Below are positions 1 to 8,445 of a DNA stretch of 64,000 nt, in pieces. Source of the stretch: Hirschia sp964352025. GTDB taxonomy: Bacteria; Pseudomonadota; Alphaproteobacteria; Caulobacterales; Hyphomonadaceae. The position numbers were made by a program, and so were the translations under genes. The notes beneath the pieces were generated by a model. That model was not told the DNA's origin. It ran no database searches and worked only from the letters and a program-made list of their open reading frames with translations. The stretch spans positions 32,456 through 96,455 of the forward strand of contig CAYGPZ010000013.1 in assembly GCA_964352025.1 (NCBI GenBank). Direction: 5' to 3'. How positions within the stretch are numbered: position 1 is the stretch's first letter; every line of letters begins with the position of its first letter.

Positions 1-494
1 CGCTGGCGAAACGAAAAATGGAACCGTCTACGCCCGTAAAGTTTGCGATTGCGGTCTTTCTGGTTGCTTTAGGGTTTTTGGTGCTTGTGACTGGAATGCA
101 GCTCACCGGACCGGGGGCTTTGACGGGTGCAATGTTTATCTTCCTGATCTATTGGGTGCACACTATGGGAGAATTATTCCTGTCACCAGTTGGCTTGTCC
201 GCGACAACGAAAATGGCTCCTAAATTTGCGGCGGCTCTCGGTATGAGCATCTGGTTTTTATATACGGGACTTTCAAACACGTTGGCGGGTGTCATTGCAT
301 CTATGGCTGGCGTTGAAACGATTGGTGGCCAGATGGTTGATGCTGTAGCCGCAAAAGAAACATATGCTGCTGTCTACACAAAATTAGCCTTCATCGGCAT
401 GGGCATAGGTATCGCCATGTTGGCAATGGCTCCTATTGTGAAAAAATGGATGCGCGAGAAAGAAGAAAGCCAATTGGCTGAATTGGATAAGTAG
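1..494 (+). CDS. POT/PTR2 family peptide transporter, C-terminal part (5' end outside window)
   Basis: This is the last ~163 codons of a proton-coupled oligopeptide transporter (POT/PTR2 branch of the major facilitator superfamily), an inner-membrane protein that imports di- and tripeptides. The frame is open from base 3, and the first ATG (base 18) lies inside the family's conserved text (KMEPSTPVKFA, then GELFLSPVGLSATTKMAPK), so that ATG is internal and the true start lies upstream of the window. About four hydrophobic helices are visible, ending in a charged cytoplasmic tail. The gene is convergent with tldD, with a hairpin terminator between them. The family call is confident; the exact substrate is not known. 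Confidence 0.85.
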   Translation, partial: LAKRKMEPSTPVKFAIAVFLVALGFLVLVTGMQLTGPGALTGAMFIFLIYWVHTMGELFLSPVGLSATTKMAPKFAAALGMSIWFLYTGLSNTLAGVIASMAGVETIGGQMVDAVAAKETYAAVYTKLAFIGMGIGIAMLAMAPIVKKWMREKEESQLAELDK

Positions 495-495
495 A

Positions 496-545
496 TTTTC
501 ATATCTAATATGAAAATGGCGGCCCCGATATTGGAGCCGCCATTT
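496..545. terminator. Bidirectional terminator region between the transporter gene and tldD, two overlapping hairpins
   Basis: Two perfect inverted repeats overlap here. The first is TTTTCATAT (496-504), a 3-nt loop, then ATATGAAAA (508-516). The second is AAATGGCGGC (514-523), a 12-nt loop, then GCCGCCATTT (536-545). They share bases 514-516, so they compete slightly. The GC-rich second stem with flanking A and T runs can terminate transcription from both sides, as expected between convergent genes. Confidence 0.7.
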
Positions 546-572
546 CATGTTTTATGTTTTATCTCAAGTTGG

Positions 573-2018
573 TTAGCCGGCACCACCAACTGTGATCGCG
601 TCAATTTTCAAGCTTGGCTGACCTACGCCAACTGGTACTGATTGGCCGGCTTTCCCACAGGTTCCGACGCCATCATCGAGTGCAAAGTCATTTCCAATCA
701 TTGATACTTGCTGAAGCACTGTTGGGCCATGTCCGATCAGAGTTGCGTTTTTAACTGGCGCACCGACCTTACCATCTTCAATCCTATAGGCTTCTGTACA
801 TTGGAAGACGAATTGACCATTTGTGATGTCGACTTGGCCGCCACCAAAATCAACTGCCCAGATACCATTCTTCACTGACTTTATCATTTCTTCAGGGTCG
901 TGATCTGCTCCTGTCATGAAAGTGTTCGTCATGCGCGGCATTGGAGAACATGCATAGCTTTCGCGACGGCCATTACCTGTTGCGTCTACGCCCATCAAGC
1001 GCGCATTCATACGGTCCTGCATATAGCCTTTTAATATGCCATCTTCGATCAGAACTGTGCGTTGTGTTTGCGTACCTTCATCATCAAAGGAGAGGGAGCC
1101 ACGACGATCCTGCATCGTTCCATCATCGATAACAGTGACGCCTTTTGCCGCGACCCGTTCACCAATTTGGCCAGAGTAAATTGATGTGCCTTTGCGGTTA
1201 AAGTCACCTTCAAGACCATGTCCAACCGCTTCATGAAGAAGAACAGCTGGCCAGCCGGGTCCCAGAACAACAGGCATTTCACCCGCTGGGGCAGGAATAG
1301 ATTCAAGATTTACAGAAGCTTTCTTCATTGCGCGCTCAGCAAGTGCTTTCCAACGCGCAGGCTGTATCCACTCATGATATGCTGCGCGGCCACCCGCACC
1401 CGCACCACCTGTTTCACGGCGTCCATCTTGTTCCATCGTGACTGAGACGTTTAGACGAACAAGAGGGCGGGCTTCGGAGACAAGAGCACCGCCTTCACGC
1501 ATGATTTCAACTTCCGCGCGGGAGCCCGCGAGTGAAACTGAGACTTGCACAACGCGTGGGTCTTTTTCACGGCACCATGTGTCGATTTCGGCAAGTAGGT
1601 TTGTTTTTGCGCTAAAATCAGGTGCAGCAGTTGGGTCAACATCTGCATATAGTCTAGAATTTACTGGGGCTGGCGGTGCAGCCATAATACCTTGGCGGCC
1701 TTGCTTGGCAGCAGATGCTGCTTCGGCAGCGCGGCGAAATGCAGGTTCGGTCAGTTCGCTTGCGTGTGCAAATCCAGTTGTTTCACCTGACACAACGCGA
1801 AGACCAAAACCTTTTCCAGTGTCAAAGGCGGCTGATTTTAATCTGCCATCGTCGAAGACAAAGCTTTCTGATCGTGTGGTTTCCACATAAAGCTCACCAT
1901 CGTCAGCGCCATGTAATGCGTCGTCTAAGATTTTGGAAGCGGCTGAACGATCATAAAGGTCTGTCATAAAAGGGATGTCCATTCGGATGAATTGGAGCCA
2001 CACTTTTTGATAAGGCAT
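573..2018 (-). CDS. tldD: TldD family metalloprotease
   Basis: TldD is the zinc-protease half of the TldD/TldE pair (PmbA/TldD family), which degrades unfolded peptides and processes modified peptides. The zinc motif HEAVGH (HExxxH) is visible about halfway through, followed by the glycine-rich C-terminal domain (TNTFMTGADHDPEEM, then VGGAG at the end). The length of 481 aa is normal. Starts at 1982 (MDIPFMTDL) or 1967 (MTDLYDRS) are also possible, because the first 17 residues look unlike the family and no start has a good ribosome site. No tldE/pmbA gene is in the window, so the partner must lie elsewhere. Confidence 0.92.
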   Translation of the reverse strand: MPYQKVWLQFIRMDIPFMTDLYDRSAASKILDDALHGADDGELYVETTRSESFVFDDGRLKSAAFDTGKGFGLRVVSGETTGFAHASELTEPAFRRAAEAASAAKQGRQGIMAAPPAPVNSRLYADVDPTAAPDFSAKTNLLAEIDTWCREKDPRVVQVSVSLAGSRAEVEIMREGGALVSEARPLVRLNVSVTMEQDGRRETGGAGAGGRAAYHEWIQPARWKALAERAMKKASVNLESIPAPAGEMPVVLGPGWPAVLLHEAVGHGLEGDFNRKGTSIYSGQIGERVAAKGVTVIDDGTMQDRRGSLSFDDEGTQTQRTVLIEDGILKGYMQDRMNARLMGVDATGNGRRESYACSPMPRMTNTFMTGADHDPEEMIKSVKNGIWAVDFGGGQVDITNGQFVFQCTEAYRIEDGKVGAPVKNATLIGHGPTVLQQVSMIGNDFALDDGVGTCGKAGQSVPVGVGQPSLKIDAITVGGAG

Positions 2019-2461
2019 GACTCAAATAGATTATTCTCGGTTAATTTAAGTGTTAAGGTGGTCTGCTTCAACATTCAATAGAGTTGTTCGCCTTGGCCAA
2101 CTGATTCATCTGCTTTTAGGTGCATCAATATTCGAATATTGAGTTTTCGAATCAAATTTCGAGGCCTATTGGTCGCTTTCTTATTCGGCGCGGCAATAAG
2201 CCTCAGGGCTAAAATAACCCCTTTATTATTGCTTTTACGGGGGATGGAAGGATAAAAGTGGCCAAATTCTGTCGCTTTACCCTTAAGCCGACTTTTCAAA
2301 GCCTAAGGGGTCATGTTAGCGAGAGTAAAATTATGTGAATTGCTTATGATGTTTTGGCATGCGTGTTGATAATTATTCGCAATTTAATGGGTCCTGACTG
2401 TATTGCGGGTTGGATATTGTGTCCTTCCTGCCTGAAGAATTTGAGGGAGACGCGCAAAGCT
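2019..2461. other. 443-bp divergent intergenic region between tldD and the cox operon
   Basis: No convincing gene is seen. A short minus-strand reading frame (2075-2299) has no family resemblance and low-complexity basic composition. The region must hold the promoters for tldD (minus) and the cytochrome oxidase operon (plus). Its clearest structure is the 18-bp palindrome listed separately. A TTAA-N8-TTAA pair at 2041-2056 has the wrong spacing for a CtrA site. I could not pick a -35/-10 pair with confidence. Confidence 0.5.
2125..2142. promoter_or_regulatory. 18-bp perfect palindrome, candidate operator
   Basis: TCAATATTCGAATATTGA reads identically on both strands. It lies about 107 bp upstream of the tldD start and about 320 bp upstream of coxB. 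The length and full dyad symmetry fit a binding site for a dimeric regulator, but no known consensus is matched and no bound factor can be named. Confidence 0.35.
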
Positions 2462-3388
2462 ATGCGTTTGCACGGATTAAAACTAGGCGCTGCTTTAGCG
2501 GGCGCTCTTATGGTTGGCGCAGGTACTGCGTTTGCCAACGAACCAACACCGTATGCGATTGGGCTGCAGCCTTCGGCATCTGAAGTCGCTGACCAAGTGA
2601 CGTTTTTCCACAATTACGTGATGGTGATCATCACGGCGATTACGATTTTCGTGACGATATTGTTGGGTGTTGTTGTTGTTAAATATAATGCGAAAGCAAA
2701 TCCGGTTCCGGCAAAGTTTTCTCACAATACAGCAATTGAGGTTATCTGGACGATCGCGCCAGTTCTCATACTGTTTGCGATTGCTATTCTTTCATTCCCG
2801 CTTTTGTTCGCCCAAGATGTTGAGCCAACGGAAAAGAAACTCGAGAATGGTGAATATGCAGCGATTGCTCCTGAAGACTGGATCACAATTAAAACATATG
2901 GCCGCCAATGGTACTGGTCTTACTTCATCGACTTTGAAAACGCTGATGGCGAAATCGAAGCGGTTGAATTTGATGCACGCATGATTGCTGACGAAGATAT
3001 TCCTTCAGTCGCTGGCGCACGTCGTAATCTTTCTACGGATAACCCGCTTGTTCTTCCTCAAGGTAAATATATTCGTATGAACCTTGCTGCATCAGATGTT
3101 ATTCACGCTTGGGCAATGCCTGCATTCCGCTTGAAAACAGATGCGGTACCAGGTCGTTTGAACCAGCTTTGGTTTAAAACAGAAAAACAGGGCGTTTATT
3201 ACGGTCAGTGTTCTGAACTTTGTGGTCGTGACCACTCATTCATGCCGATTGAAATGCGCATTGTACCTCAAGAACAATACGATAAATGGTTGGCGCTAGC
3301 GTATGATGATATCGACGCTGCAACAGCTTACATCAACGAAGTCTTCCCACGTCCAGCTGCGCCTGTACGCGTGGCCTCGGCTCAATAA
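2462..3388 (+). CDS. ctaC: Cytochrome c oxidase subunit II (CuA subunit)
   Basis: Subunit II of the aa3-type terminal oxidase takes electrons from cytochrome c at its periplasmic binuclear CuA site. A signal peptide (MRLHGLKLGAALAGALMVG...AFA) is followed by two transmembrane helices and a cupredoxin domain. The CuA ligands are visible in YYGQCSELCGRDHSFMPIEM and in the upstream VIHAWAMP histidine. I choose ATG 2462 because it gives a standard signal peptide and follows GAGGGAGA at about 10 nt; the frame is open further upstream to 2354 but that part is not family-like. This is the first gene of the cox cluster, 24 bp before ctaD. Confidence 0.95.
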   Translation: MRLHGLKLGAALAGALMVGAGTAFANEPTPYAIGLQPSASEVADQVTFFHNYVMVIITAITIFVTILLGVVVVKYNAKANPVPAKFSHNTAIEVIWTIAPVLILFAIAILSFPLLFAQDVEPTEKKLENGEYAAIAPEDWITIKTYGRQWYWSYFIDFENADGEIEAVEFDARMIADEDIPSVAGARRNLSTDNPLVLPQGKYIRMNLAASDVIHAWAMPAFRLKTDAVPGRLNQLWFKTEKQGVYYGQCSELCGRDHSFMPIEMRIVPQEQYDKWLALAYDDIDAATAYINEVFPRPAAPVRVASAQ

Positions 3389-3412
3389 AGTTTAAGAAGG
3401 AGCGAAGGTCCC

Positions 3413-5086
3413 ATGACGACGGAACCGACGATCAAAAGAGAAGCCGTGGCAGACCACCATGATGGTGATCACACGGGTGCACCAAGTGTCTGGTCTCCAG
3501 CACGTTGGTTGTTTTCAACAAACCACAAAGATATCGGTCTTATGTACCTTGTCTTTGCTATGTTTGCCGGAATAATCGGATTTGGCCTCTCAGGCATGAT
3601 CCGTATTGAGCTTATGGAACCAGGTGTTCAGTACTTTACTGGCCTAGAAGGTTCTTGGGGTGATCAGCACAATTACAACGTTGTGACGACGATGCACGGT
3701 CTGACTATGATTTTCTTCATGGTTATGCCTGCGCTTATCGGTGGTTTTGGTAACTTTTTTGTGCCGATCATGATTGGTGCGCCAGATATGGCGATGCCAC
3801 GTATGAACAACATCTCATTCTGGTTGATGCCATTCTCATTCGCGCTTGCATTGATCTCAATGTTTGTACCGGGTGTAAGCGAATCTTCTAAAGGTTTCGG
3901 TGGTGGTTGGGTTCTATATCCTCCGCTTTCAACAATGGGTCACCCAGGTTCTTCAATGGACTTGTTGATCTTGTCTCTTCACATTGCAGGTATTTCTTCA
4001 ATTTTGGGTGCGGTGAACTTCATCGTGACAATTTTGAACATGCGTGCACCGGGAATGACAATTCACAAAATGCCGTTGTTCGCTTGGTCATTGTTGATCA
4101 CTGCATTCCTCCTAGTCCTTGCTCTACCTGTTCTTGCTGCTGCACTAACAATGCTACTGACAGACCGTAACTTCGGGTCTCAGTTCTTTGATCCTGCTGG
4201 TGGTGGTGACCCGATTATGTTCCAGCACTTGTTCTGGTTCTTTGGTCACCCAGAAGTGTACATCATGATCCTTCCTGGATTTGGTATCATTTCTCACATC
4301 GTATCTACATTCTCAAAGAAACCAGTATTTGGTTACCTTGCGATGGCTTATGCGATGGCTGCGATTGGTTTTATCGGCTTCATCGTGTGGGCTCACCACA
4401 TGTACACAGTTGGTATGGGCGTTGAGCTGAAAGCATACTTCGTTGCTGCGACAATGGTTATTGCCGTGCCGACAGGTGTGAAGATCTTCTCTTGGATTGC
4501 AACAATGTGGGGTGGATCGATCACTTTCACGGTTCCAATGCTTTGGGCGATCGGATTTATCTTCTTGTTCACCGTTGGTGGTGTGACAGGTGTGATGTTG
4601 GCGAATGCTGGTGTCGATCACATGCTTCACGACACATATTATGTGGTTGCTCACTTCCACTACGTGTTGTCACTAGGTGCTGTGTTTACGCTGTTCGCTG
4701 GTTGGTATTACTGGTTCGAAAAAATGTTCGGTATCAAGTACAACTCATTCCTTGCAGGTCTGCATTTCTGGTTGATGTTCATCGGTACGAACATGATCTT
4801 CTTCCCACAACACTTCTTGGGTCTAAACGGCATGCCGCGTCGTTATGTTGATTACCCTGATGCATTTGCGTTCTGGAACAAGATTTCAACTATCGGATAC
4901 ATGGTCACAGTCGTTGCGATGATTGCATTCTTTGCTGGTTTGATCCTTTCAATGATCGCTCGCAAGAAAGCTCAAGCAAACCCTTGGGGTGAGTATGCAA
5001 CTACACTTGAATGGACATTGTCTTCGCCTCCTCCTTTCCACCAGTTCAACGAACTGCCAGTGGTAAAGAATGAAGGCGGACACTAA
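3413..5086 (+). CDS. ctaD: Cytochrome c oxidase subunit I (heme a / heme a3-CuB, type A1)
   Basis: This is the catalytic subunit that reduces O2 and pumps protons. The 557 residues contain 12 hydrophobic segments. Visible landmarks are the heme histidine in MHGLTMIFF, the CuB His-Tyr region GHPEVYIMILPGFG (Glu next to His marks type A1, with the D channel), the CuB histidine pair in VWAHHMYTVG, and HDTYYVVAHFHYVLSLG with the heme ligands. A strong AAGAAGGAG ribosome site precedes the ATG. Codon use is biased to C-ending codons compared with neighbours, fitting high expression. It is followed by a hairpin and 120 bp before ctaB. Confidence 0.97.
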   Translation: MTTEPTIKREAVADHHDGDHTGAPSVWSPARWLFSTNHKDIGLMYLVFAMFAGIIGFGLSGMIRIELMEPGVQYFTGLEGSWGDQHNYNVVTTMHGLTMIFFMVMPALIGGFGNFFVPIMIGAPDMAMPRMNNISFWLMPFSFALALISMFVPGVSESSKGFGGGWVLYPPLSTMGHPGSSMDLLILSLHIAGISSILGAVNFIVTILNMRAPGMTIHKMPLFAWSLLITAFLLVLALPVLAAALTMLLTDRNFGSQFFDPAGGGDPIMFQHLFWFFGHPEVYIMILPGFGIISHIVSTFSKKPVFGYLAMAYAMAAIGFIGFIVWAHHMYTVGMGVELKAYFVAATMVIAVPTGVKIFSWIATMWGGSITFTVPMLWAIGFIFLFTVGGVTGVMLANAGVDHMLHDTYYVVAHFHYVLSLGAVFTLFAGWYYWFEKMFGIKYNSFLAGLHFWLMFIGTNMIFFPQHFLGLNGMPRRYVDYPDAFAFWNKISTIGYMVTVVAMIAFFAGLILSMIARKKAQANPWGEYATTLEWTLSSPPPFHQFNELPVVKNEGGH

Positions 5087-5095
5087 AATCAAAAT

Positions 5096-5128
5096 GCAGA
5101 CCGGCCTGACTTTGTTCATTCGGTCTGC
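5096..5128 (+). terminator. Hairpin after ctaD (attenuator or mRNA-stabilising stem)
   Basis: GCAGACCG (5096-5103) pairs perfectly with CGGTCTGC (5121-5128) across a 17-nt loop, starting 10 nt after the ctaD stop codon. There is no T run behind it, so it looks less like a full terminator than like a partial terminator or an RNA stem that protects the ctaCD message from 3' decay. Higher expression of ctaC and ctaD than of the assembly genes would fit. Confidence 0.5.
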
Positions 5129-5206
5129 CCTTGGAACTTCAACCGCTCTTCTGTGATTCAACTTATGTTGTGAGCAGGGGAGCGCTTGGCCTATTAGATT
5201 GAGACG

Positions 5207-6172
5207 ATGAGCGATTTAGCCAACACTCTTGAAGACGACACACGCATTGCCAGTTTTGGTGATTACGTGCAGCTGATGAAGCCGCGCGTCATGATGCTTG
5301 TTGTGTTCACTGCATTTGCAGGGCTTATCGCTGCGCCTGGTTCTATGAATTGGGTTATGGCTGGAACCGCTGTTTTAGCAGTCGCTTTGGCGTCTGGTGC
5401 TGCTGGCGCATTGAATATGTGGTATGATCACGACATTGATGCTGTGATGAAAAGAACCGCAGTTCGTCCTATTCCTTCAGGTTTGATTGCACGAGATGAA
5501 GCTCTAGGGCTTGGCATACTTATGTCATTTATCTCGGTGACAATGATGGCCTTGGCGTCAAATCCGTTGGCCGCTGGAATACTAGCCTTTTCTATCTTCT
5601 TTTATGCCGTTGTTTATACTGTCTGGCTTAAGCGCTCGACATCTCAGAACATCGTCATTGGTGGCGCGGCAGGTGCGTTTCCGCCTATGATTGGCTGGGC
5701 AGCGGCAACAGGTGAAGCACCGCTGAATGCATGGATTTTATTCGCGATTATCTTTATTTGGACGCCACCTCATTTCTGGGCCTTGTCGCTATGGACAAGT
5801 AAGGAATATGGCAAAGCTGGTGTACCTATGTTGCCGGTGACGCATGGTGCAAAAAACACGCGTCTTCAGATTCTGCTGTATTCAATATTGTTGCTGCCAT
5901 TGGGAATGGCTCCTGTCCTTACTGGTCTTAGTGGATATATCTACCTTGTCGCAGCTTTCGGATTAGGTGCTTGGTTCCTCTATGGTGCTGTGCAGGTTTT
6001 TCTTTCAAAAGCAGGTGATGACGGGGATGTTGGAGAAGCGGATCTTGTTCACGCCAAACGTTTGTTTGGAACATCCATAGTCTATCTATTTGCCTTGTTT
6101 GCGGTTTTGGCAGTTGAACAGGGGCTTGGTTTGCACTTCGCAACACCATTTGTGTTGGGAGGGCTGTCATGA
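5207..6172 (+). CDS. ctaB: Protoheme IX farnesyltransferase (heme O synthase)
   Basis: CtaB adds a farnesyl chain to heme b, giving heme O, the precursor of heme A used by subunit I. This is an inner-membrane UbiA-type prenyltransferase of 321 aa with about nine helices. The Asp-rich motif NMWYDHDIDAVMKRT near residues 72-86 and a second loop (TPPHFWALSLW) are typical of the family. The 3' end overlaps the next gene by 4 bp (ATGA), indicating translational coupling in the oxidase assembly operon. Confidence 0.96.
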   Translation: MSDLANTLEDDTRIASFGDYVQLMKPRVMMLVVFTAFAGLIAAPGSMNWVMAGTAVLAVALASGAAGALNMWYDHDIDAVMKRTAVRPIPSGLIARDEALGLGILMSFISVTMMALASNPLAAGILAFSIFFYAVVYTVWLKRSTSQNIVIGGAAGAFPPMIGWAAATGEAPLNAWILFAIIFIWTPPHFWALSLWTSKEYGKAGVPMLPVTHGAKNTRLQILLYSILLLPLGMAPVLTGLSGYIYLVAAFGLGAWFLYGAVQVFLSKAGDDGDVGEADLVHAKRLFGTSIVYLFALFAVLAVEQGLGLHFATPFVLGGLS

Positions 6173-6474
6173 GTGATGCACCTGTGAACACACAAGAGAC
6201 TTTCAAATTGTCGCCTGCTCAAGAAAAAGCCCGCAAAAGACGTGGCCTTTATCTCGCTCTAGCATTGTTTGGGTTCATAATTCTTGTTTTCGTAATCACT
6301 TTGGTGCGCCTTGGTGAAAACGCTAGCAAAGCTGCGGAATCTCGCAATTTTTCAAGTGCTGTTGAGTATTTTGCTGATGATGGTTCAAAACTGTCACCAA
6401 CTGGCGAAGTATTAAAAGAAGCACCAGCGACGATTGCTGCGCCGACTGAAACAACAGAGGAGGCCGCGCAATGA
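6169..6474 (+). CDS. Small membrane protein in the cox assembly operon (CoxF-like position)
   Basis: This 101-aa protein has one transmembrane segment (about residues 25-45, LYLALALFGFIILVFVITLVRL), a basic N-terminal cytoplasmic stretch and a low-complexity Ala/Glu/Thr-rich tail. It overlaps ctaB by 4 bp and ctaG by 4 bp, so it is surely translated with them. Alphaproteobacteria often carry a short poorly conserved protein at this spot, sometimes called CoxF. The function is unknown; a role in oxidase assembly is inferred only from position. Confidence 0.8.
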   Translation: MSDAPVNTQETFKLSPAQEKARKRRGLYLALALFGFIILVFVITLVRLGENASKAAESRNFSSAVEYFADDGSKLSPTGEVLKEAPATIAAPTETTEEAAQ

Positions 6475-7046
6475 CGATATCTCGCAATACGCTGACTGCC
6501 TCTATTGTGGCTGGTGTCGCTGTTGGAATGTTGGGATTAGGGTTTGCGTCTAAGCCACTCTATGACGCTTTCTGCAAGATCACAGGGTTTGGCGGGACGA
6601 CACAGGTCGCGGACAAACGTCCGGAAGCTGTGTTGGATCGTGGCGTAAATGTTCGCTTAGATACGAATACTGGTCCTAAAACAGGGCTGACTTTTAAAGC
6701 TATTGATAGAACTTTCCCTATTAAACTTGGGGAAACTGGCATGGCTTTTTTTGAAATTTCTAATGATACGGATCAGCCAATTACGGCGATGGCATCTTAC
6801 AATGTGGCTCCACATAAAGCCGGACCGTATTTTAACAAGCTAGAGTGCTTTTGTTTTGAAGAACGCATCTTCGAACCGGGCGCAAAAGAACGTCTTCCAG
6901 TTATTTTTTATATTGATCCATCCATGGATTCAGAAAAACAGCTGAATGACATCACCGATATTACGCTTTCGTATACGTTTTACGATACGAAGGCTGAAAA
7001 GAATCAACAAACAGTTCTGTTGGATGACGGGATTTCGAAATACTGA
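6471..7046 (+). CDS. ctaG: Cytochrome c oxidase assembly protein CtaG/Cox11
   Basis: Cox11/CtaG delivers copper to the CuB site of subunit I. It is anchored by one N-terminal helix (residues ~10-28) with a periplasmic immunoglobulin-like domain. The copper-binding motif is seen as ECFCFEE, followed by the typical PVIFYIDP. The length of 191 aa is normal. It overlaps the preceding small gene by 4 bp and precedes ctaE by about 56 bp. Confidence 0.96.
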   Translation: MTISRNTLTASIVAGVAVGMLGLGFASKPLYDAFCKITGFGGTTQVADKRPEAVLDRGVNVRLDTNTGPKTGLTFKAIDRTFPIKLGETGMAFFEISNDTDQPITAMASYNVAPHKAGPYFNKLECFCFEERIFEPGAKERLPVIFYIDPSMDSEKQLNDITDITLSYTFYDTKAEKNQQTVLLDDGISKY

Positions 7047-7102
7047 ACCTGTCTTTCAGCAATTGAATTGAAGAACACGACTAACACTTGAGGAATATGG
7101 CT

Positions 7103-7990
7103 ATGGCCGGCGCAATGAAGCATGACTATCACATCGTAAACCCAAGTCCTTGGCCTGTAATGGCGTCTTTGGGTTTATTTGTATTGGCACTTGGTGCTGT
7201 TGCTTACATGAAGGGCCTATTCGGCATTCCTGAGGGCAATCTAACGACACTCATCCCTGGCTTTTTGATCATCACAATCGTTTTGATCGGTTGGTGGGGC
7301 GACACAATTAAAGAGAGCCGCCAAGGTGATCACACACCTGTCGTTCAGCTTTCTTTGAAGTACGGAATGATCTTGTTCATCGCTTCTGAGGTTATGTTCT
7401 TCGTCGGATGGTTCTGGTCATTCTTTGAAATGGTAATCTTCCACGAATACCGCGCGACTGGTTTTGACGTTGCGTTGAATGAAAGCCTTGCTGCGTGGGC
7501 TAACTGGCCGCCAATGCAAAGCGATGGTCACCAAGTTCAGACATTTGACCCATTCCACCTTCCTTTGATCAACACATTGATCTTGCTCCTATCTGGAACA
7601 ACAGTCACTTGGGCGCACCACGCGCTTCAGGAAGGTGACTATAAGGGTGCGAAGCTTGGTCTATTCCTAACTGTTATCTTGGGTGCGTTCTTTACCTTTT
7701 TGCAGGTTATTGAATATCAACACGCGGGTTTCTCTTTTGATGGATCACTCTACGGATCAGCTTTCTACATGGCGACAGGTTTCCACGGGGCTCACGTTGT
7801 TATCGGAACGATCTTCCTAGCGGTTTGTCTCTTCCGTCTATTGGCAAACAATATGACTGCAGAGAAGCATCTCGGGTTCGAATTTGCCGCATGGTATTGG
7901 CACTTCGTTGATGTAGTTTGGTTGTTCCTATTTGCATTTGTATATGTGGCACCCCACATCATTCTAGGTGGTGGCGGAGGTCACCACTAA
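7103..7990 (+). CDS. ctaE: Cytochrome c oxidase subunit III
   Basis: Subunit III is the seven-helix core subunit that stabilises the oxidase and its proton uptake. Family text is clear: HDYHIVNPSPWPV near the N-terminus, FIASEVMFFVGWFWSFF with the conserved Glu, TGFHGAHVVIGT and WYWHFVDVVWLFLF. I choose ATG 7103 (MAGAMKHDYH) because GAGG at 7090-7093 lies 9 nt upstream; ATG 7097 sits too close to it, and the TTG at 7088 overlaps it. The gene ends in a Gly/His-rich tail (ILGGGGGHH). Confidence 0.96.
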   Translation: MAGAMKHDYHIVNPSPWPVMASLGLFVLALGAVAYMKGLFGIPEGNLTTLIPGFLIITIVLIGWWGDTIKESRQGDHTPVVQLSLKYGMILFIASEVMFFVGWFWSFFEMVIFHEYRATGFDVALNESLAAWANWPPMQSDGHQVQTFDPFHLPLINTLILLLSGTTVTWAHHALQEGDYKGAKLGLFLTVILGAFFTFLQVIEYQHAGFSFDGSLYGSAFYMATGFHGAHVVIGTIFLAVCLFRLLANNMTAEKHLGFEFAAWYWHFVDVVWLFLFAFVYVAPHIILGGGGGHH

Positions 7991-8013
7991 GCAAAGTTCT
8001 AGAAAGTCGCGTT

Positions 8014-8391
8014 ATGGCAAAAGTTTCCCCGTTTTCAGCAGGCATGCAGTGTAGATGTCCAGAATGCGGGGAAGGTCAGTTATTTCGTGGCTATCTAGAA
8101 ATGAATGACGAATGCGCCGCTTGCGGTGCAGACTTTACAGTCGCTGACTCTGGTGACGGTCCTGCTTTCTTTGTCATGTGGATAGCCATGATCGTCATCG
8201 TACCGATTGGTATGTTGTTTCACCTTTGGGTAAATCCACCAATCTGGGTTCATTTGTTGATATTCCCTCCGGTTATTACTGTTTTCTGCTTGTGGCTTCT
8301 AAGGCCAGCAAAGTCTTTGCTTTTTGCATCGCAATGGGCCAATAAAGCAGAAGAAGCGCGTTTTGAAGAACACGCTGATCAACAAAACTAG
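8014..8391 (+). CDS. DUF983 family membrane protein with two CxxC motifs
   Basis: This is a 125-aa protein with an N-terminal zinc-ribbon-like part (CRCPECGEGQLF, then CAACGADF about 25 residues later) followed by two transmembrane helices. DUF983 proteins are regularly encoded between ctaE and SURF1 in alphaproteobacteria, suggesting a link to oxidase biogenesis, but the role is not established. The start at 8014 follows AGAAAG; an overlapping upstream start inside ctaE is not family-like. Confidence 0.88.
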   Translation: MAKVSPFSAGMQCRCPECGEGQLFRGYLEMNDECAACGADFTVADSGDGPAFFVMWIAMIVIVPIGMLFHLWVNPPIWVHLLIFPPVITVFCLWLLRPAKSLLFASQWANKAEEARFEEHADQQN

Positions 8392-8445
8392 GCACATCGA
8401 AAATGTATTGTTTCGTGTCTATTTCCGCGGAGCAATTAAGCCCGA

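Noticed and set aside
2041..2056. TTAA-N8-TTAA upstream of tldD, possible CtrA site
   Set aside because: Spacing is 8 instead of 7, and no TTAACC tail is present.
2075..2299. 74-aa reading frame on the minus strand in the cox/tldD gap
   Set aside because: No family resemblance, no ribosome site, and low-complexity basic composition; treated as a chance frame.
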